Shown here: piece after piece, positions 52,092 to 61,696 of the stretch | How the letters are laid out: each line of letters opens with the position of its first letter | How positions within the stretch are numbered: position 1 is the stretch's first letter | From: Enterococcus caccae ATCC BAA-1240 | GTDB lineage: Bacteria > Bacillota > Bacilli > Lactobacillales > Enterococcaceae | DNA length: 64,000 nt | Direction of reading: 5' to 3' | Assembly: GCF_000407145.1 (NCBI RefSeq) | Contig: NZ_KE136476.1 | Location: forward strand, 62,001-126,000 | Notes under the pieces: generated by a model | The model's database searches: none | Told to the model about the DNA's origin: nothing | Seen by the model: only the letters and a program-made list of their open reading frames with translations | Program-made: the position numbers and the translations under genes

Positions 52092-53099
52092 ATGAAAAAA
52101 GCACTTATTATTAGTTTATTAGGATTAACATTGTTAGCAGGTTGCGGTCAAAAAGAGCAAAAGGCTACTGAAAAAAATCAAAGTGAAGGCTATCCTGTAA
52201 CGGTTCAGAATTTTTCAAAAGCAGAAGGGGCGGAAAGCTGGCAAAAGAAAGAACAAACTTTTGATAAAGTACCAGAAAAAGTCTTAGCCAATACGCAACC
52301 TGCTGCAGAATTATTACTGCATCTTGGTTTAAAAGATAAAATAGTTGGTGTGGGTGCAGTGTTTGGTGAACCTGATAAGGCAGTTGAAAAAGAGTTTAAT
52401 GAATTGAATCATTTATCGACGGACTATATCGGCAAGGAAATGGCGTTAAGTGTTGATCCAGATTTGGCATACGGCCGCGGTGGGTTGTTTGATAACCAAG
52501 ACTGGGGTATCGGCACGGTTGATACACTTAATGAAATGGGTATCAAAACCTTCGTCTTGAACTCATCTGTAACAGGTGGCACGTTTGACTCTGTTTATGA
52601 TGATATCGATAACTTAGGTAAAGTTTTTAACGTATCGGACAAAGCGGATGCATTTAAATCAGAGTTGAAAGAACGCCAAGCAAAAGTAGATAAAAAATTA
52701 GCTGAAATCAAAGAGGATCAAACCTTTGCTTATCTTCATACAGCAGATCCAGCAGAATTGTATGTCTATCCTGCCCATAACGAAACATTTTTTAATGATA
52801 TTTTTAAAATGGTAAAACTAGATAATATTTTCAAAGATGAAAAAGGCGAAGTCAGCGTAGAAAAATTGATTGAAGCAGATCCTGATGTTTTGATTGTCGC
52901 GGATTGGGGCACGATGAAAGATGGCATCTCTGGTGAGAAAATGATTGATGCTGTGTTGAAAAATCAAAAACTTTCAAGTATGAAAGCTATTAAAAACAAA
53001 CAAGTTTATGCAGTTGATTATAATTATATGTTTGGTTATGGTTATCAATCGTTAGATGGTATCGAAAAATTAGCAGAACAAATGTATCCGGAAAAATAG
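52092..53099 (+). CDS. Iron-siderophore-binding lipoprotein
   Basis: 335 residues; lipobox LTLLAGC with Cys19, then a class III (FhuD/BtuF-like) binding fold with two lobes (KVLANTQPAAELLLHLGLKD and EVSVEKLIEADPDVLIVADW). The ATG at 52092 follows AGAGGAAGCG and overlaps nothing; the longer reading frame inside the ATPase gene is not used. Completes the Fur-controlled importer. Confidence 0.9.
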   Translation: MKKALIISLLGLTLLAGCGQKEQKATEKNQSEGYPVTVQNFSKAEGAESWQKKEQTFDKVPEKVLANTQPAAELLLHLGLKDKIVGVGAVFGEPDKAVEKEFNELNHLSTDYIGKEMALSVDPDLAYGRGGLFDNQDWGIGTVDTLNEMGIKTFVLNSSVTGGTFDSVYDDIDNLGKVFNVSDKADAFKSELKERQAKVDKKLAEIKEDQTFAYLHTADPAELYVYPAHNETFFNDIFKMVKLDNIFKDEKGEVSVEKLIEADPDVLIVADWGTMKDGISGEKMIDAVLKNQKLSSMKAIKNKQVYAVDYNYMFGYGYQSLDGIEKLAEQMYPEK

Positions 53100-53152
53100 A
53101 AAAGAAGGTCGACACAAAGCAAAAAGAGCGATGTGTTTGACCTTCTTTTCTA
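53098..53152. terminator. Bidirectional terminator between the iron operon and a convergent gene
   Basis: AGAAAAGAAGGTC pairs with GACCTTCTTTTCT (13 bp), with A- and T-rich ends on both sides; the neighbouring genes converge here. Confidence 0.85.
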
Positions 53153-53188
53153 TTTTACTAATTTTCAACATTGGTAAAAAAACAGTAA

Positions 53189-53668
53189 TTACTTGTTATA
53201 TAAAACGCCGCTTGTTCTCAAGTTTACATCTAATCCAGTAGTAACTTTAGCGCGTCCTGGAGAATAAGCTTGATAACTTCTATATTTAGAACTAGAGTAG
53301 TGGAAAAATTCGATTACTACGCGTGTTCCAACTTTTTGTTCATCGATCGTATCGATCAAGAAACGATCACAAGCTGTGAATACAGAGTTGCTTGGATCAC
53401 GTTTTCCTTTAAAAGCATGTGTCTCATTGTTCAACTTAAAGGTAAGAGTAAATGATTCTTTGTCCACATTTAATAATAAATCATTCATTTTACCCTCGTA
53501 GACTTCACCATCGATGTTCATATCAAGGTTTGATAAAAACGCTGTAGTTGAGGTGTACGCACCAGAACGCGGTGAATCTGTGCTCTCTGCATGTGCAGAA
53601 CTAGAAAAGAATGTGCCGAAAAATACTAACATGGTACTTACAATAAATAATTTTTTGAAAAGTTTCAT
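53189..53668 (-). CDS. Secreted protein of unknown function
   Basis: 159 residues, signal peptide with cleavage after AHA; mature part is beta-rich (AFLSNLDMNIDGEVYEGKMN, RVVIEFFHYSSSKYRSYQAY). TTAGGAGGC stands 6 bases before the ATG. One free cysteine. No family recognised. Confidence 0.65.
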   Translation of the reverse strand: MKLFKKLFIVSTMLVFFGTFFSSSAHAESTDSPRSGAYTSTTAFLSNLDMNIDGEVYEGKMNDLLLNVDKESFTLTFKLNNETHAFKGKRDPSNSVFTACDRFLIDTIDEQKVGTRVVIEFFHYSSSKYRSYQAYSPGRAKVTTGLDVNLRTSGVLYNK

Positions 53669-54288
53669 AAATAGCCTCCTAATTTTTAGTTTACCAATGT
53701 TGAACGTTTATTATAAAAAATAACTATAGATTACTCACAATGTCAGTAGTCGATCACTATGTACATAATTATTTTTATAACCGATAAGGTTGTACTGTTT
53801 CTCCAATAAAAATAGTTCATTGAATCTTGTAGAACATGAAAATTTCATCTATATTAGCTTCATTGAGAACAGTATATATTGAACGAAGTGTAAAAAAAAT
53901 ATGATTTTTGTAGTGGAATATTTAACTATTGTTTTTAACTGATTCAGCAATTAAAGTGAGGAAATTTATCCGTTTATTTGACATCTTTTCAGAAATCGAT
54001 TTTTAGATTAAAACATAACGAGAATTTAATGTAATCGAACAATGACAATTAGTAGGAAACATTCAAAACCTTATGAATAAAGGTTTTATTTACCTTTTTT
54101 CATGAAATAGAAATGAGAATAAAATAAGCAAAAAATGAAAACTAGTCTAGAAAAAAATAGAATTTATGCTATACTGATTTTAGTTTGGTACGTTCATTTT
54201 TTTATGAGAGTAACACTGAAATTTACTGAAAAGTATCAAGCATTTGCTCCATTGTTTTATCTACTGATAATGAAGTGGACTTAAAATA
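53669..54288. other. AT-rich intergenic stretch upstream of the phn operon
   Basis: About 620 bp with no gene-sized frame in either direction and no repeat beyond simple AT tracts. The right end runs into the Pho-box-like sites. Confidence 0.5.
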
Positions 54289-54342
54289 TTTACACAATGT
54301 TTACGTCATTATTATGGTAAATTTACACCACTAAAATACAAT
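54289..54342 (+). promoter_or_regulatory. Pho-box-like repeats and promoter of the phn operon
   Basis: TTTACA (54289), TTTACG (54300) and TTTACA (54322) are spaced at 11 and 22 bp, the one-turn spacing of PhoP half-sites, and TACAAT (54337-54342) follows as -10. This predicts activation under phosphate starvation. Confidence 0.6.
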
Positions 54343-54410
54343 AGGTATAGCTAGAGCATAGGAATAATTTCTTGCTTGAGTTATACCAAACATGCGAAGG
54401 GATGGAAAGA

Positions 54411-55340
54411 GTGAAAAAGAGAACGAAATTGTTAGGATTGCTGTCTGTTATTGGTTTGAGTGTAGGATTACTTACAGGTTGCGGAGGTTCAGGCGATAAA
54501 AAAGCTGCCGATGATACGAAACCACTAGAATTACAATTTGTCCCAACCAACAACGATGGCTCAATGGAAGCAAAAGCGAAACCTTTCGCAAAATATTTAA
54601 CTGAAAAATTAGGCCGTGATGTCAATGTTACCTTGGCGACAGATTATTCAACGATCGTTGAAGCAATGGCATCAGGTAAAGTAGATATTGGGATCATGCC
54701 GCCATCCGCATATGTTCAAGCGCGCAATCAAAAAGCGGCAACAGCGATTTTGTCTTCTGAATTAGGTGCTTTTAATCGTGAAACTGGAAAACCAGAAGCA
54801 GATAAGCTCTCTAGTACGTTTAAAGGTGAAGTTCTAGTTAGGGCAGATAGTGGAATCAACTCTTTGAAAGACTTAAAAGGAAAAAAAATTGCGAGCTTAA
54901 GTCCAAATTCAGCTAGTGGCTATATCTATCCAGTCGTTGAAATGAAAGAAATAGGCATCGATCCAACCAAAGATGTAACGTTAACAACTGTAAATGACAT
55001 CCCAAGTGAAATCACCGCTGTTTTAAATGGTCAACAAGATGCTTGTTTTGTTTTTGAAGGAGCCCGTAATGTGTTTGCTTCAAAATTTGAAAAAGACGAT
55101 TTATTTAAAGATTTAAAAGTCTTATATCTAACAAAAGGCGATATTCCAAATGATGCGATCGCGGTTCAACCAAAAATGGACAAAGATTTGCAAGCAAAAG
55201 TCAAAGATGTTTTCTTGGCAATACCAAAAGATGCAGAAGGTGCACAAGCGATGGCGATGTGGGGACACAAAGGCTATGTCGAAGCTGATGATAAAAATTA
55301 CGATACAGTTGAAGAATATACAGAAAAAGCAGCAGAATAA
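54411..55340 (+). CDS. phnD: PhnD-type phosphonate/phosphite ABC transporter substrate-binding lipoprotein
   Basis: 309 residues from GTG 54411 (GGGATGG lies 6 bases before; ATG 54402 overlaps that site). Lipobox GLLTGCGG, then PhnD features: LELQFVPTNNDGSMEAKAKP, the FAKYLTEKLGRDV helix, GKVDIGIMPPSAYVQA and SLKDLKGKKIASLSPNSASGY. Binds phosphonates, phosphite or related phosphate compounds outside the cell. A strong hairpin follows, so phnD is probably made in excess over the other subunits. Confidence 0.85.
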   Translation: MKKRTKLLGLLSVIGLSVGLLTGCGGSGDKKAADDTKPLELQFVPTNNDGSMEAKAKPFAKYLTEKLGRDVNVTLATDYSTIVEAMASGKVDIGIMPPSAYVQARNQKAATAILSSELGAFNRETGKPEADKLSSTFKGEVLVRADSGINSLKDLKGKKIASLSPNSASGYIYPVVEMKEIGIDPTKDVTLTTVNDIPSEITAVLNGQQDACFVFEGARNVFASKFEKDDLFKDLKVLYLTKGDIPNDAIAVQPKMDKDLQAKVKDVFLAIPKDAEGAQAMAMWGHKGYVEADDKNYDTVEEYTEKAAE

Positions 55341-55366
55341 AGCTTTGCTACGAGAATGAGTGACTT

Positions 55367-55399
55367 AAAAGCTGAACAAAAATTGTTCAGCTTTTCTAT
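55367..55399 (+). terminator. Intra-operon terminator/attenuator between phnD and phnC
   Basis: AAAAGCTGAACAA and TTGTTCAGCTTTT form a 13-bp stem with a 3-nt loop and a short T-rich tail. Lies 28 bp after phnD and 25 bp before phnC; partial read-through would give binding-protein excess. Confidence 0.8.
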
Positions 55400-55423
55400 T
55401 TTATATTATCAAAAGGAGAAATC

Positions 55424-56188
55424 ATGATTCAGTTTGAAAATGTAACAAAAACCTATAATAATGGGGTCAAAGGACTTAAAAATATCAATTTAACAATTGA
55501 AGATGGTGAGTTTGTTTCAGTGATCGGACTAAGTGGTGCAGGAAAAAGCACCTTATTGCGTTCAATCAATCGCTTAAATGAAATCAGTGAAGGAAATATT
55601 ATCATCGATGGTGCTTCGATAACCAAAGCAAACAAAAGAGATTTACGAAAAATTCGCAGAAATATCGGTATGATTTTTCAACACTTTAATTTAGTGAAAA
55701 AAAGTTCAGTTCAAAAAAATGTTATTTCAGGTAGGTTAGGCTATTATTCAACATTTAAAAGTATCTTCGGAATTTTCTCTAAAGATGATTATGCATTAGT
55801 AAATGATGCTTTAGGGCGTGTTGGTTTAGCTGATAAGCTACATTCAAGAAGTGATGAGCTAAGTGGCGGACAACAACAACGTGTGTCGATTGCAAGAACA
55901 TTGGTGCAACAAGCCTCGATTATTTTAGCGGATGAACCTGTTGCTTCATTAGATCCGATTACAACACAAAAAATTATGAAAGACTTGAAAAAAATCAATC
56001 AGGAATTAAATCATACTGTGGTGATCAATCTTCACTCTGTTGAGCTAGCTCGGGAATTTTCAAGTCGTATCATTGGTTTGCGTGATGGTGAAGTGGTGTT
56101 TGATGGGACAGCGGAAGAGGCGACAGATGAAGTGTTGACCAGTATTTATGGTGCAGATATTTTGAAACAAACTGAAGGTGTTGCGTAA
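55424..56188 (+). CDS. phnC: PhnC-type ABC transporter ATP-binding protein
   Basis: 254 residues: Walker [10 protein letters not shown] (about 33-41), Q-loop [18 protein letters not shown], signature [13 protein letters not shown], Walker [14 protein letters not shown] and H-loop NLHSVELA. The [14 protein letters not shown] insert is typical of PhnC. AAAGGAGAAATC ahead of the ATG; the stop overlaps phnE by one base. Confidence 0.93.
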   Translation: MIQFENVTKTYNNGVKGLKNINLTIEDGEFVSVIGLSGAGKSTLLRSINRLNEISEGNIIIDGASITKANKRDLRKIRRNIGMIFQHFNLVKKSSVQKNVISGRLGYYSTFKSIFGIFSKDDYALVNDALGRVGLADKLHSRSDELSGGQQQRVSIARTLVQQASIILADEPVASLDPITTQKIMKDLKKINQELNHTVVINLHSVELAREFSSRIIGLRDGEVVFDGTAEEATDEVLTSIYGADILKQTEGVA

Positions 56189-56967
56189 TGAAGTTAAAAG
56201 ATACGATTCACCGTGATTTATATAAGCACTTATTTATAGTAGCTTTGGTCTTTCTATGTATATTTTCAAGTGCCAAAATAACTGGAGCACAAATGGCGGA
56301 TGTCTTTAATAATTTAGATCAGATGGGTATTTTTTTACAACGTTTTCTCAGTCCTGATTGGCGTTATATTCCAAAAATAATTGAACCGATGTTGAAGACA
56401 ATCCAAATGTCAGTCGTTGGCACAACGCTTGGCGTAATTTTTGCCGTGCCGTTCGCATTTCTAGCAACAACCGTTGTCACTAGAAACTTTTTTATAACAA
56501 CGATCATTCGCTTTTTAATGAGTATTATTCGGACGATTCCGAACTTATTGTTGGCAGCCTTATTTGTAGCTATGTTTGGGATTGGAGAGTTTACAGGTGT
56601 GCTGACGATTGCTGTGTTTACATTTGGTATGGTTTCCCAGCTTGTTTATGAAGCCATCGAAACGATTGATCATGGACCAATCGAAGCAGCTGAATCTGTG
56701 GGGGCTACCAAGTCCCAGATTGCATTTTGGTCGATTGCACCGCAAATTTCGCATCAGATTGCCAGCTATTCTTTATATGCATTTGAAGTCAATATCCGTG
56801 CATCGACGATTTTAGGTTATGTTGGAGCTGGCGGTATTGGCGTGATCTTGAACTCTTCATTAAGTTTAATGCGCTATGATCGTGTATCGATCATTATCTT
56901 GTCTATTTTAGTCGTGGTGATCACGATCGACTGGATCAGTGAAATTATCAGAAAGAGGTTGGTATAA
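56188..56967 (+). CDS. phnE: PhnE-type ABC transporter permease, first
   Basis: 259 residues, about six membrane helices, with the EAA-type coupling motif in IDHGPIEAAESVGATKSQIAFWSIAPQ (about 157-183) and the conserved STILGYVGAGGIG. Starts within the phnC stop and ends within the start of the next permease, so translation is coupled. Confidence 0.92.
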   Translation: MKLKDTIHRDLYKHLFIVALVFLCIFSSAKITGAQMADVFNNLDQMGIFLQRFLSPDWRYIPKIIEPMLKTIQMSVVGTTLGVIFAVPFAFLATTVVTRNFFITTIIRFLMSIIRTIPNLLLAALFVAMFGIGEFTGVLTIAVFTFGMVSQLVYEAIETIDHGPIEAAESVGATKSQIAFWSIAPQISHQIASYSLYAFEVNIRASTILGYVGAGGIGVILNSSLSLMRYDRVSIIILSILVVVITIDWISEIIRKRLV

Positions 56968-57746
56968 TGAGCACAAATCGGAAGTTAAAAAGCTATTTAC
57001 CAATTATCGTTGTTTTAGCGATTATTCTGTACTCAGCTGTTGGTATCGATTATTCAGAAGCTGGGAATATGTCTTTTGATATGGTCAAATCTGTTCTTTC
57101 TGGGTTGTTTCAGCCAGATTGGGGTTATGTTTACGATGGCAGCGGGGAAGATTTACTAAGTTTGTTACTATTAACAATTGGAATTGCCTTTTTGGGAACT
57201 GTGATTGCAACTGTTTTGGCGTTACCATTGACGTTTATCAGTGCGCATAATCTTTGGAAATCAAATACGGTCGTTTCTAAACTTGGAAAATTCATATGTA
57301 ATGTATTGAGAGCTTTTCCAGAGCTTGTGTATGCCATTATTTTTGTAAAAATGGTTGGACCTGGTCCTTTCGCTGGGGTGTTAGCGATCGGTGTTCATCA
57401 AATCGGGATGCTAGGTAAATTATATACAGAGGAAATCGAGTCAATGGATGAAGCGCCAGTAGAATCGATGACAGCAGTGGGCGCTAATTTTTGGCAAACG
57501 ATGTTTTATGCGCGTCTACCACAATTGATCCCAACCTTTTTATCACTAGCATTGAATCATTTTGAAATCGCAGTTCGTAGCGCAGCAACACTTGGATTGG
57601 TCGGTGCTGGGGGAATCGGTGCACCAATGATTTTTGCGATTCAATCAAGAGCGTGGGATAAAGTTGGTATCATTTTATTTGGCATTATTATTACCGTGTT
57701 CTTGATCGATGCGGGTACTGGCTATTTGCGTAAAAAATTACAGTAA
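56967..57746 (+). CDS. PhnE-type ABC transporter permease, second
   Basis: 259 residues; coupling motif ESMDEAPVESMTAVGANFWQTMFYARLPQ, and TLGLVGAGGIGAP. Together with the first PhnE it forms a heterodimeric channel. The next gene begins 15 bp later. Confidence 0.92.
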   Translation: MSTNRKLKSYLPIIVVLAIILYSAVGIDYSEAGNMSFDMVKSVLSGLFQPDWGYVYDGSGEDLLSLLLLTIGIAFLGTVIATVLALPLTFISAHNLWKSNTVVSKLGKFICNVLRAFPELVYAIIFVKMVGPGPFAGVLAIGVHQIGMLGKLYTEEIESMDEAPVESMTAVGANFWQTMFYARLPQLIPTFLSLALNHFEIAVRSAATLGLVGAGGIGAPMIFAIQSRAWDKVGIILFGIIITVFLIDAGTGYLRKKLQ

Positions 57747-57761
57747 TTCGTGAGGTAAATA

Positions 57762-58952
57762 ATGGATAAATTAACAATCTTAAGCACATCAGACATCCAT
57801 GGTTTTTTAACAGCTTCTGCTAAGGAAGAGAACGGTCTAGGCTCTCTTCCAGCAATTGCTGGAAATTATCATGAACCGATCTTGATTGATAACGGCGATT
57901 TTTTGGTAGGAAGTCCTGAAACTACTTTTTTTAATACAACTAAAGAAATCTCCCCTTTGATCGAGTTGGCAAATACAATTGGGTTTGACGTTATGGTGCC
58001 AGGCAATCATGATTTTGATTACGGAATAGCTTTTTTAAAAAGACAAGCAGCTGCCTTTAAAGGGAAATATCTTTGTGCTAATGTTTTGGATCTAGCAGAT
58101 CAACCAATTTTTGAACCGTATACAATTATTGAACGAGGAAATCATAAAGTGGGTGTGATCGGTGTGATCACTAGCGCAATGCCGCAAATTACTGATTATG
58201 ATCAAATCAAAGATGTAAAATTTGTTAATGTGATCGAGAGTTTAAAGCACTGGGTACCAATTGTAAGAGCACAAGTTGATGTCTTGATTGTAAGCTATCA
58301 TGGAGGAATTGAACGAGACATGATCACAGGGCAGCCAACTCAATACGATACGGGAGAAGATCAGACGTATCGTATTATTGATGAACTTACTGGAATCGAT
58401 GGGGTGATTTGCGGACATCAGCATCGAATCAATACAGGTATTCTAAAGGAAACGGCTTTTGTGCAACCAGGATATCGCGGAAATTATGTTGGAGAGTTGT
58501 GTTTTTCTGTTCAAGATAATCAAGTAGTCGAAAAACAGGCACAATTAGTTGCGACTACAGGCTATCCAACAGTTGTTTCAGCTTTCGGTGACGAAGCTGA
58601 TTATGAGAATTGGCTGGATCAAGAACTAGATGTAAGTTTCTTGCATCAATATTTATCGAGAAAAATACCTGGTACTTTTTATGCGGTGAAACTTAAAGGA
58701 AAAACAATCAGAGATTTCTTGGCAAGTTTTATGCCGCCGTATACACTGTCAACATACCATGTATCACATAATGAGTTAAGACAGTTACTGATAAGCCAAG
58801 AAATTCAAGGAATCAAAGTAGAGCAGGATCAACTAATACCTAAGCAATCTGATTATCGAATAACAACGAATACAGCACTTTTTCCAAGTTATCGCTTAGA
58901 AATGAATTATATTTATAATGTGTTCGACGAATATATTGCAAGCATTAGCTAA
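57762..58952 (+). CDS. Metallophosphatase / 5'-nucleotidase-like protein, short form
   Basis: 396 residues, no signal peptide. Calcineurin-type metal motifs STSDIHGF (about 8), DNGDF (about 44), PGNHDFDYG (about 79), SYHGG (about 180) and ICGHQHR (about 216). The C-terminal 5'-nucleotidase domain is short. With the phn importer it probably hydrolyses imported phosphate esters in the cytoplasm. TGAGGTAAATA precedes the ATG. Confidence 0.82.
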   Translation: MDKLTILSTSDIHGFLTASAKEENGLGSLPAIAGNYHEPILIDNGDFLVGSPETTFFNTTKEISPLIELANTIGFDVMVPGNHDFDYGIAFLKRQAAAFKGKYLCANVLDLADQPIFEPYTIIERGNHKVGVIGVITSAMPQITDYDQIKDVKFVNVIESLKHWVPIVRAQVDVLIVSYHGGIERDMITGQPTQYDTGEDQTYRIIDELTGIDGVICGHQHRINTGILKETAFVQPGYRGNYVGELCFSVQDNQVVEKQAQLVATTGYPTVVSAFGDEADYENWLDQELDVSFLHQYLSRKIPGTFYAVKLKGKTIRDFLASFMPPYTLSTYHVSHNELRQLLISQEIQGIKVEQDQLIPKQSDYRITTNTALFPSYRLEMNYIYNVFDEYIASIS

Positions 58953-58995
58953 AGTTAATCAGAATAAAAAGAAGTTAGACTTGAGGTGAAATTAG

Positions 58996-60522
58996 ATGAA
59001 ACAACAATTGAAAATTTATTATACATCGGATGTTCACGGCTATTTATTTCCAACCAATTATGCTGATACACAAGAAAAAGAAATGGGCCTTTTAAAATGC
59101 ATACCTAATTTTAAAAAAGATCAGAACACATTGATTATCGATGGCGGGGATATGCTTCAAGGTTCAGCATTGGCTTCATATAGCCAAGCGCATCCAGAAG
59201 AAGGGTTTCCTCAAGCGAAAGTACTGAATCAAACAGGCTATGATTTTGTTACTTTAGGCAACCATGATGTAAACTTTGGTACAAGTTATCTGTATCGCTA
59301 TCTAGAAGCGCTAGATGCAGTATGTGTTTGTGAAAATATACTAGATGCTAAGGATCAAACAAAAAAATTTCCATGGACAATCAAAACCTTAGGAAATGGA
59401 CTAAAGGTCGGTATTGTTGGTGTAGTGACAGACTATATCAATGTTTGGGAAAAAGAGGACAATATCAAAGATATTATAGTTTCAGATCCCTTTGAAACAG
59501 CTAAACAAGCACTTGAGGAAGTAAAACCCCAAGTTGATCTAACCATCTGCATTTATCATGGTGGATTTGAAAGAGACGTAAAGTCAGGAAAACAATTGTC
59601 TAAAACCAGCGAAAATGTAGGATATAAAATTTGTGAAGAACTTGAGTTTGATCTACTATTAACAGGTCATCAACATTTATTGATCGAAGGTCAACTATTG
59701 CATGGTACATACATCGTCCAACCATCTGCTAATGCAACGACCTATTTTGAAATCGATATTGAAAAAGTAGAAAATAACATTAAAATAACCTCAACAGTTG
59801 GTAAACCTAGTGTTCAACCAGAAGTAGAGTTGCTAGAACAATTACAACCCTTGGAAACCAAAGTACAAAGCTGGTTAGATCAAACCATTGGTAAGTTAAA
59901 CAGTGACGCATTGGCAGGTGATAAATTAGAGATGGCATTGCGTGGAAGTCCAGTTGTCGAACTGATTGGAGCTGTTCAACTGGCTGAGAGCCAAGCGCAG
60001 ATAGCAGTTGTCTCTTTAGCCAACACATCACCAGGATTCCATAAAGAAGTCACGATGCGTGATGTGATTGCAACATATCCATACACGAATCACCTGATTA
60101 CCTTAAGAATCACTGGTAAACAATTGAAAGAAGTTATCGAAAAAAATACGAATTACTTTAGTATCGATGATCAAAATCAAGTAATTATTTCTCCTAGTTA
60201 TTTATACCCTAAAGTTGAACATTATCATTTTGACTTTTTTATTGGGGTTGAATACACTGTTGATCTTTGCCAAAAGTTAGGAAATCGAGTGAATGCTTTA
60301 CGCTACAAAAATCAATTGATTGAAGAGGAGGATGAATTCACGATTGCTTTAAGCGATTATCGGGCAAGTGGTGGCGGTGGTTTTCCAACCTACCTTGAAT
60401 GTCCTGTAATAAACGAAGGTGCACAGGAAATTGTGGAATCCATTGTGACGTATATACAGTCACAAGAGGAAATCGACCTACCTAAAATGTTGGACTACAA
60501 AATAACTCATTCATGCAAGTGA
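58996..60522 (+). CDS. Bifunctional metallophosphatase / 5'-nucleotidase, full-length
   Basis: 508 residues without signal peptide: TSDVHGYL (about 10), DGGDML (about 50), LGNHDVNFG (about 87), IYHGGFERD (about 185), LTGHQH (about 219), and a complete C-terminal 5'-nucleotidase domain with the substrate loop DYRASGGGGFPTY. Related to the shorter protein before it but with its own C domain. Likely releases phosphate from nucleotides or cyclic nucleotides, continuing the phosphate-scavenging theme. Confidence 0.85.
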   Translation: MKQQLKIYYTSDVHGYLFPTNYADTQEKEMGLLKCIPNFKKDQNTLIIDGGDMLQGSALASYSQAHPEEGFPQAKVLNQTGYDFVTLGNHDVNFGTSYLYRYLEALDAVCVCENILDAKDQTKKFPWTIKTLGNGLKVGIVGVVTDYINVWEKEDNIKDIIVSDPFETAKQALEEVKPQVDLTICIYHGGFERDVKSGKQLSKTSENVGYKICEELEFDLLLTGHQHLLIEGQLLHGTYIVQPSANATTYFEIDIEKVENNIKITSTVGKPSVQPEVELLEQLQPLETKVQSWLDQTIGKLNSDALAGDKLEMALRGSPVVELIGAVQLAESQAQIAVVSLANTSPGFHKEVTMRDVIATYPYTNHLITLRITGKQLKEVIEKNTNYFSIDDQNQVIISPSYLYPKVEHYHFDFFIGVEYTVDLCQKLGNRVNALRYKNQLIEEEDEFTIALSDYRASGGGGFPTYLECPVINEGAQEIVESIVTYIQSQEEIDLPKMLDYKITHSCK

Positions 60523-60547
60523 TCGCCATTTGTTTTGTGATAACCAA

Positions 60548-60592
60548 AAGAGGATGCTGTAAAACTAAACGTTTTACAGCATCCTCTTTTTT
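60548..60592. terminator. Bidirectional terminator after the phn/nucleotidase operon
   Basis: AAGAGGATGCTGTAAAAC (60548-60565) with its perfect complement (60571-60588), then T residues; A-rich on the other side, serving the convergent LysM gene too. Confidence 0.9.
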
Positions 60593-60631
60593 GTCGTCAT
60601 TTGGATAAGTTTATGTAGGGGAAATAGTGAA

Positions 60632-61159
60632 TTATTGCAACGATAACACTTGTCCAATGTAAACTGTTGAATCAGTCAAATTATTTTTTTGCATTAAATC
60701 TTGCAACGAAATTTTATTCTTCTCAGCAATCACAGAAAGGGTGTCGCCTGACTGAACAACATATGTCGTTGCTGTTGGCGTAGCCACAGGTTCTGTTGAG
60801 CGTTCGGTAACCTCTGATGAAGGGGTTGTTTGAATTGGCTGTGTAGAAGATTCAACACTTGAGCTAGATTCAACCGCGCTACTTACTTGAGTAGAACTTT
60901 CTCTTAGAGGAACGTTATGCTCTGTACTGTCAGTTTCTGTTGAAGGGTCATCAACTACCTTTGCTTTGTCAAGTTGGCTGACTTGTTTTTCTATATTGTA
61001 TAATTGTTCTTCTTGTTTCGAGCTTGCTTGAACATTTAAAAAGAGCAATAAGCCTAATGCAAGAGTATTTAAAAATAACAATAAAATAACAATAACAATC
61101 GTTTTCTTTGAAGTTGCTGGTGGACGTTGTTGTTTCCGTCGTGAGTATTCTTCTTCCAA
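60632..61159 (-). CDS. Membrane-anchored LysM-domain protein
   Basis: 175 residues: basic cytoplasmic start, one membrane helix (KTIVIVILLLFLNTLALGLL, about 20-39), a coiled-coil segment, a Ser/Thr/Glu-rich stalk (about 75-125) and a C-terminal LysM domain (YVVQSGDTLSVIAEKNKISL, to the end). It tethers the membrane to peptidoglycan, as in the EF1546/SAG1386-like family. GAAAGGAGTG precedes the ATG. Confidence 0.82.
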   Translation of the reverse strand: MEEEYSRRKQQRPPATSKKTIVIVILLLFLNTLALGLLLFLNVQASSKQEEQLYNIEKQVSQLDKAKVVDDPSTETDSTEHNVPLRESSTQVSSAVESSSSVESSTQPIQTTPSSEVTERSTEPVATPTATTYVVQSGDTLSVIAEKNKISLQDLMQKNNLTDSTVYIGQVLSLQ

Positions 61160-61696
61160 AATAGTTTCACTCCTTTCATAACAAATTTATGAGATGAATA
61201 CTATAAACAAAGCATTATTAGTATATCACAATGTTGTAGCTGTCTCAAAGGGCAAAACGTAAAAAAGTGTTGACTAGAATTTACGTGAGGAAAAAACAAA
61301 TTATAAAAGAACACTTTTTGTTTATAAAGAAACGGCTGTTTTTTTTGTTTATTTAATAAATGGGTTTATTTTCTTATTTTTTGATATGGTGACCGATCGT
61401 TCATTTTGTTTATTCGTTAATTATATATCTAATATTAAATATTTATATGATAATCGTTTTCGTTCGATTTATTATTTAGTAGTAAAAAAATATTTTTTTA
61501 GTATAGACTAGTGCTTATTTGGTTTATTAACTATATAATGAGTAAGGATTGATAAACATGGGCAATGGAGAAAATAGAGTTAAGAGAAAGAGTCTTTCTT
61601 TGTTATGTCACGTTATCAAAGTGATCATTAGTGAAAGACTACACTAATTTAGGACAAACAAATTAGACTTAAGCTTGTTGAATAGGAGGGGAATTC
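61160..61696. other. Intergenic region between the LysM gene and the Mga-like regulator
   Basis: About 540 bp, very AT-rich, no gene. TATAAT at 61534-61539 is a possible -10 for the regulator and AGAAAGA-G-TCTTTCT near 61585-61600 is a small palindrome in the presumed leader. Confidence 0.4.
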
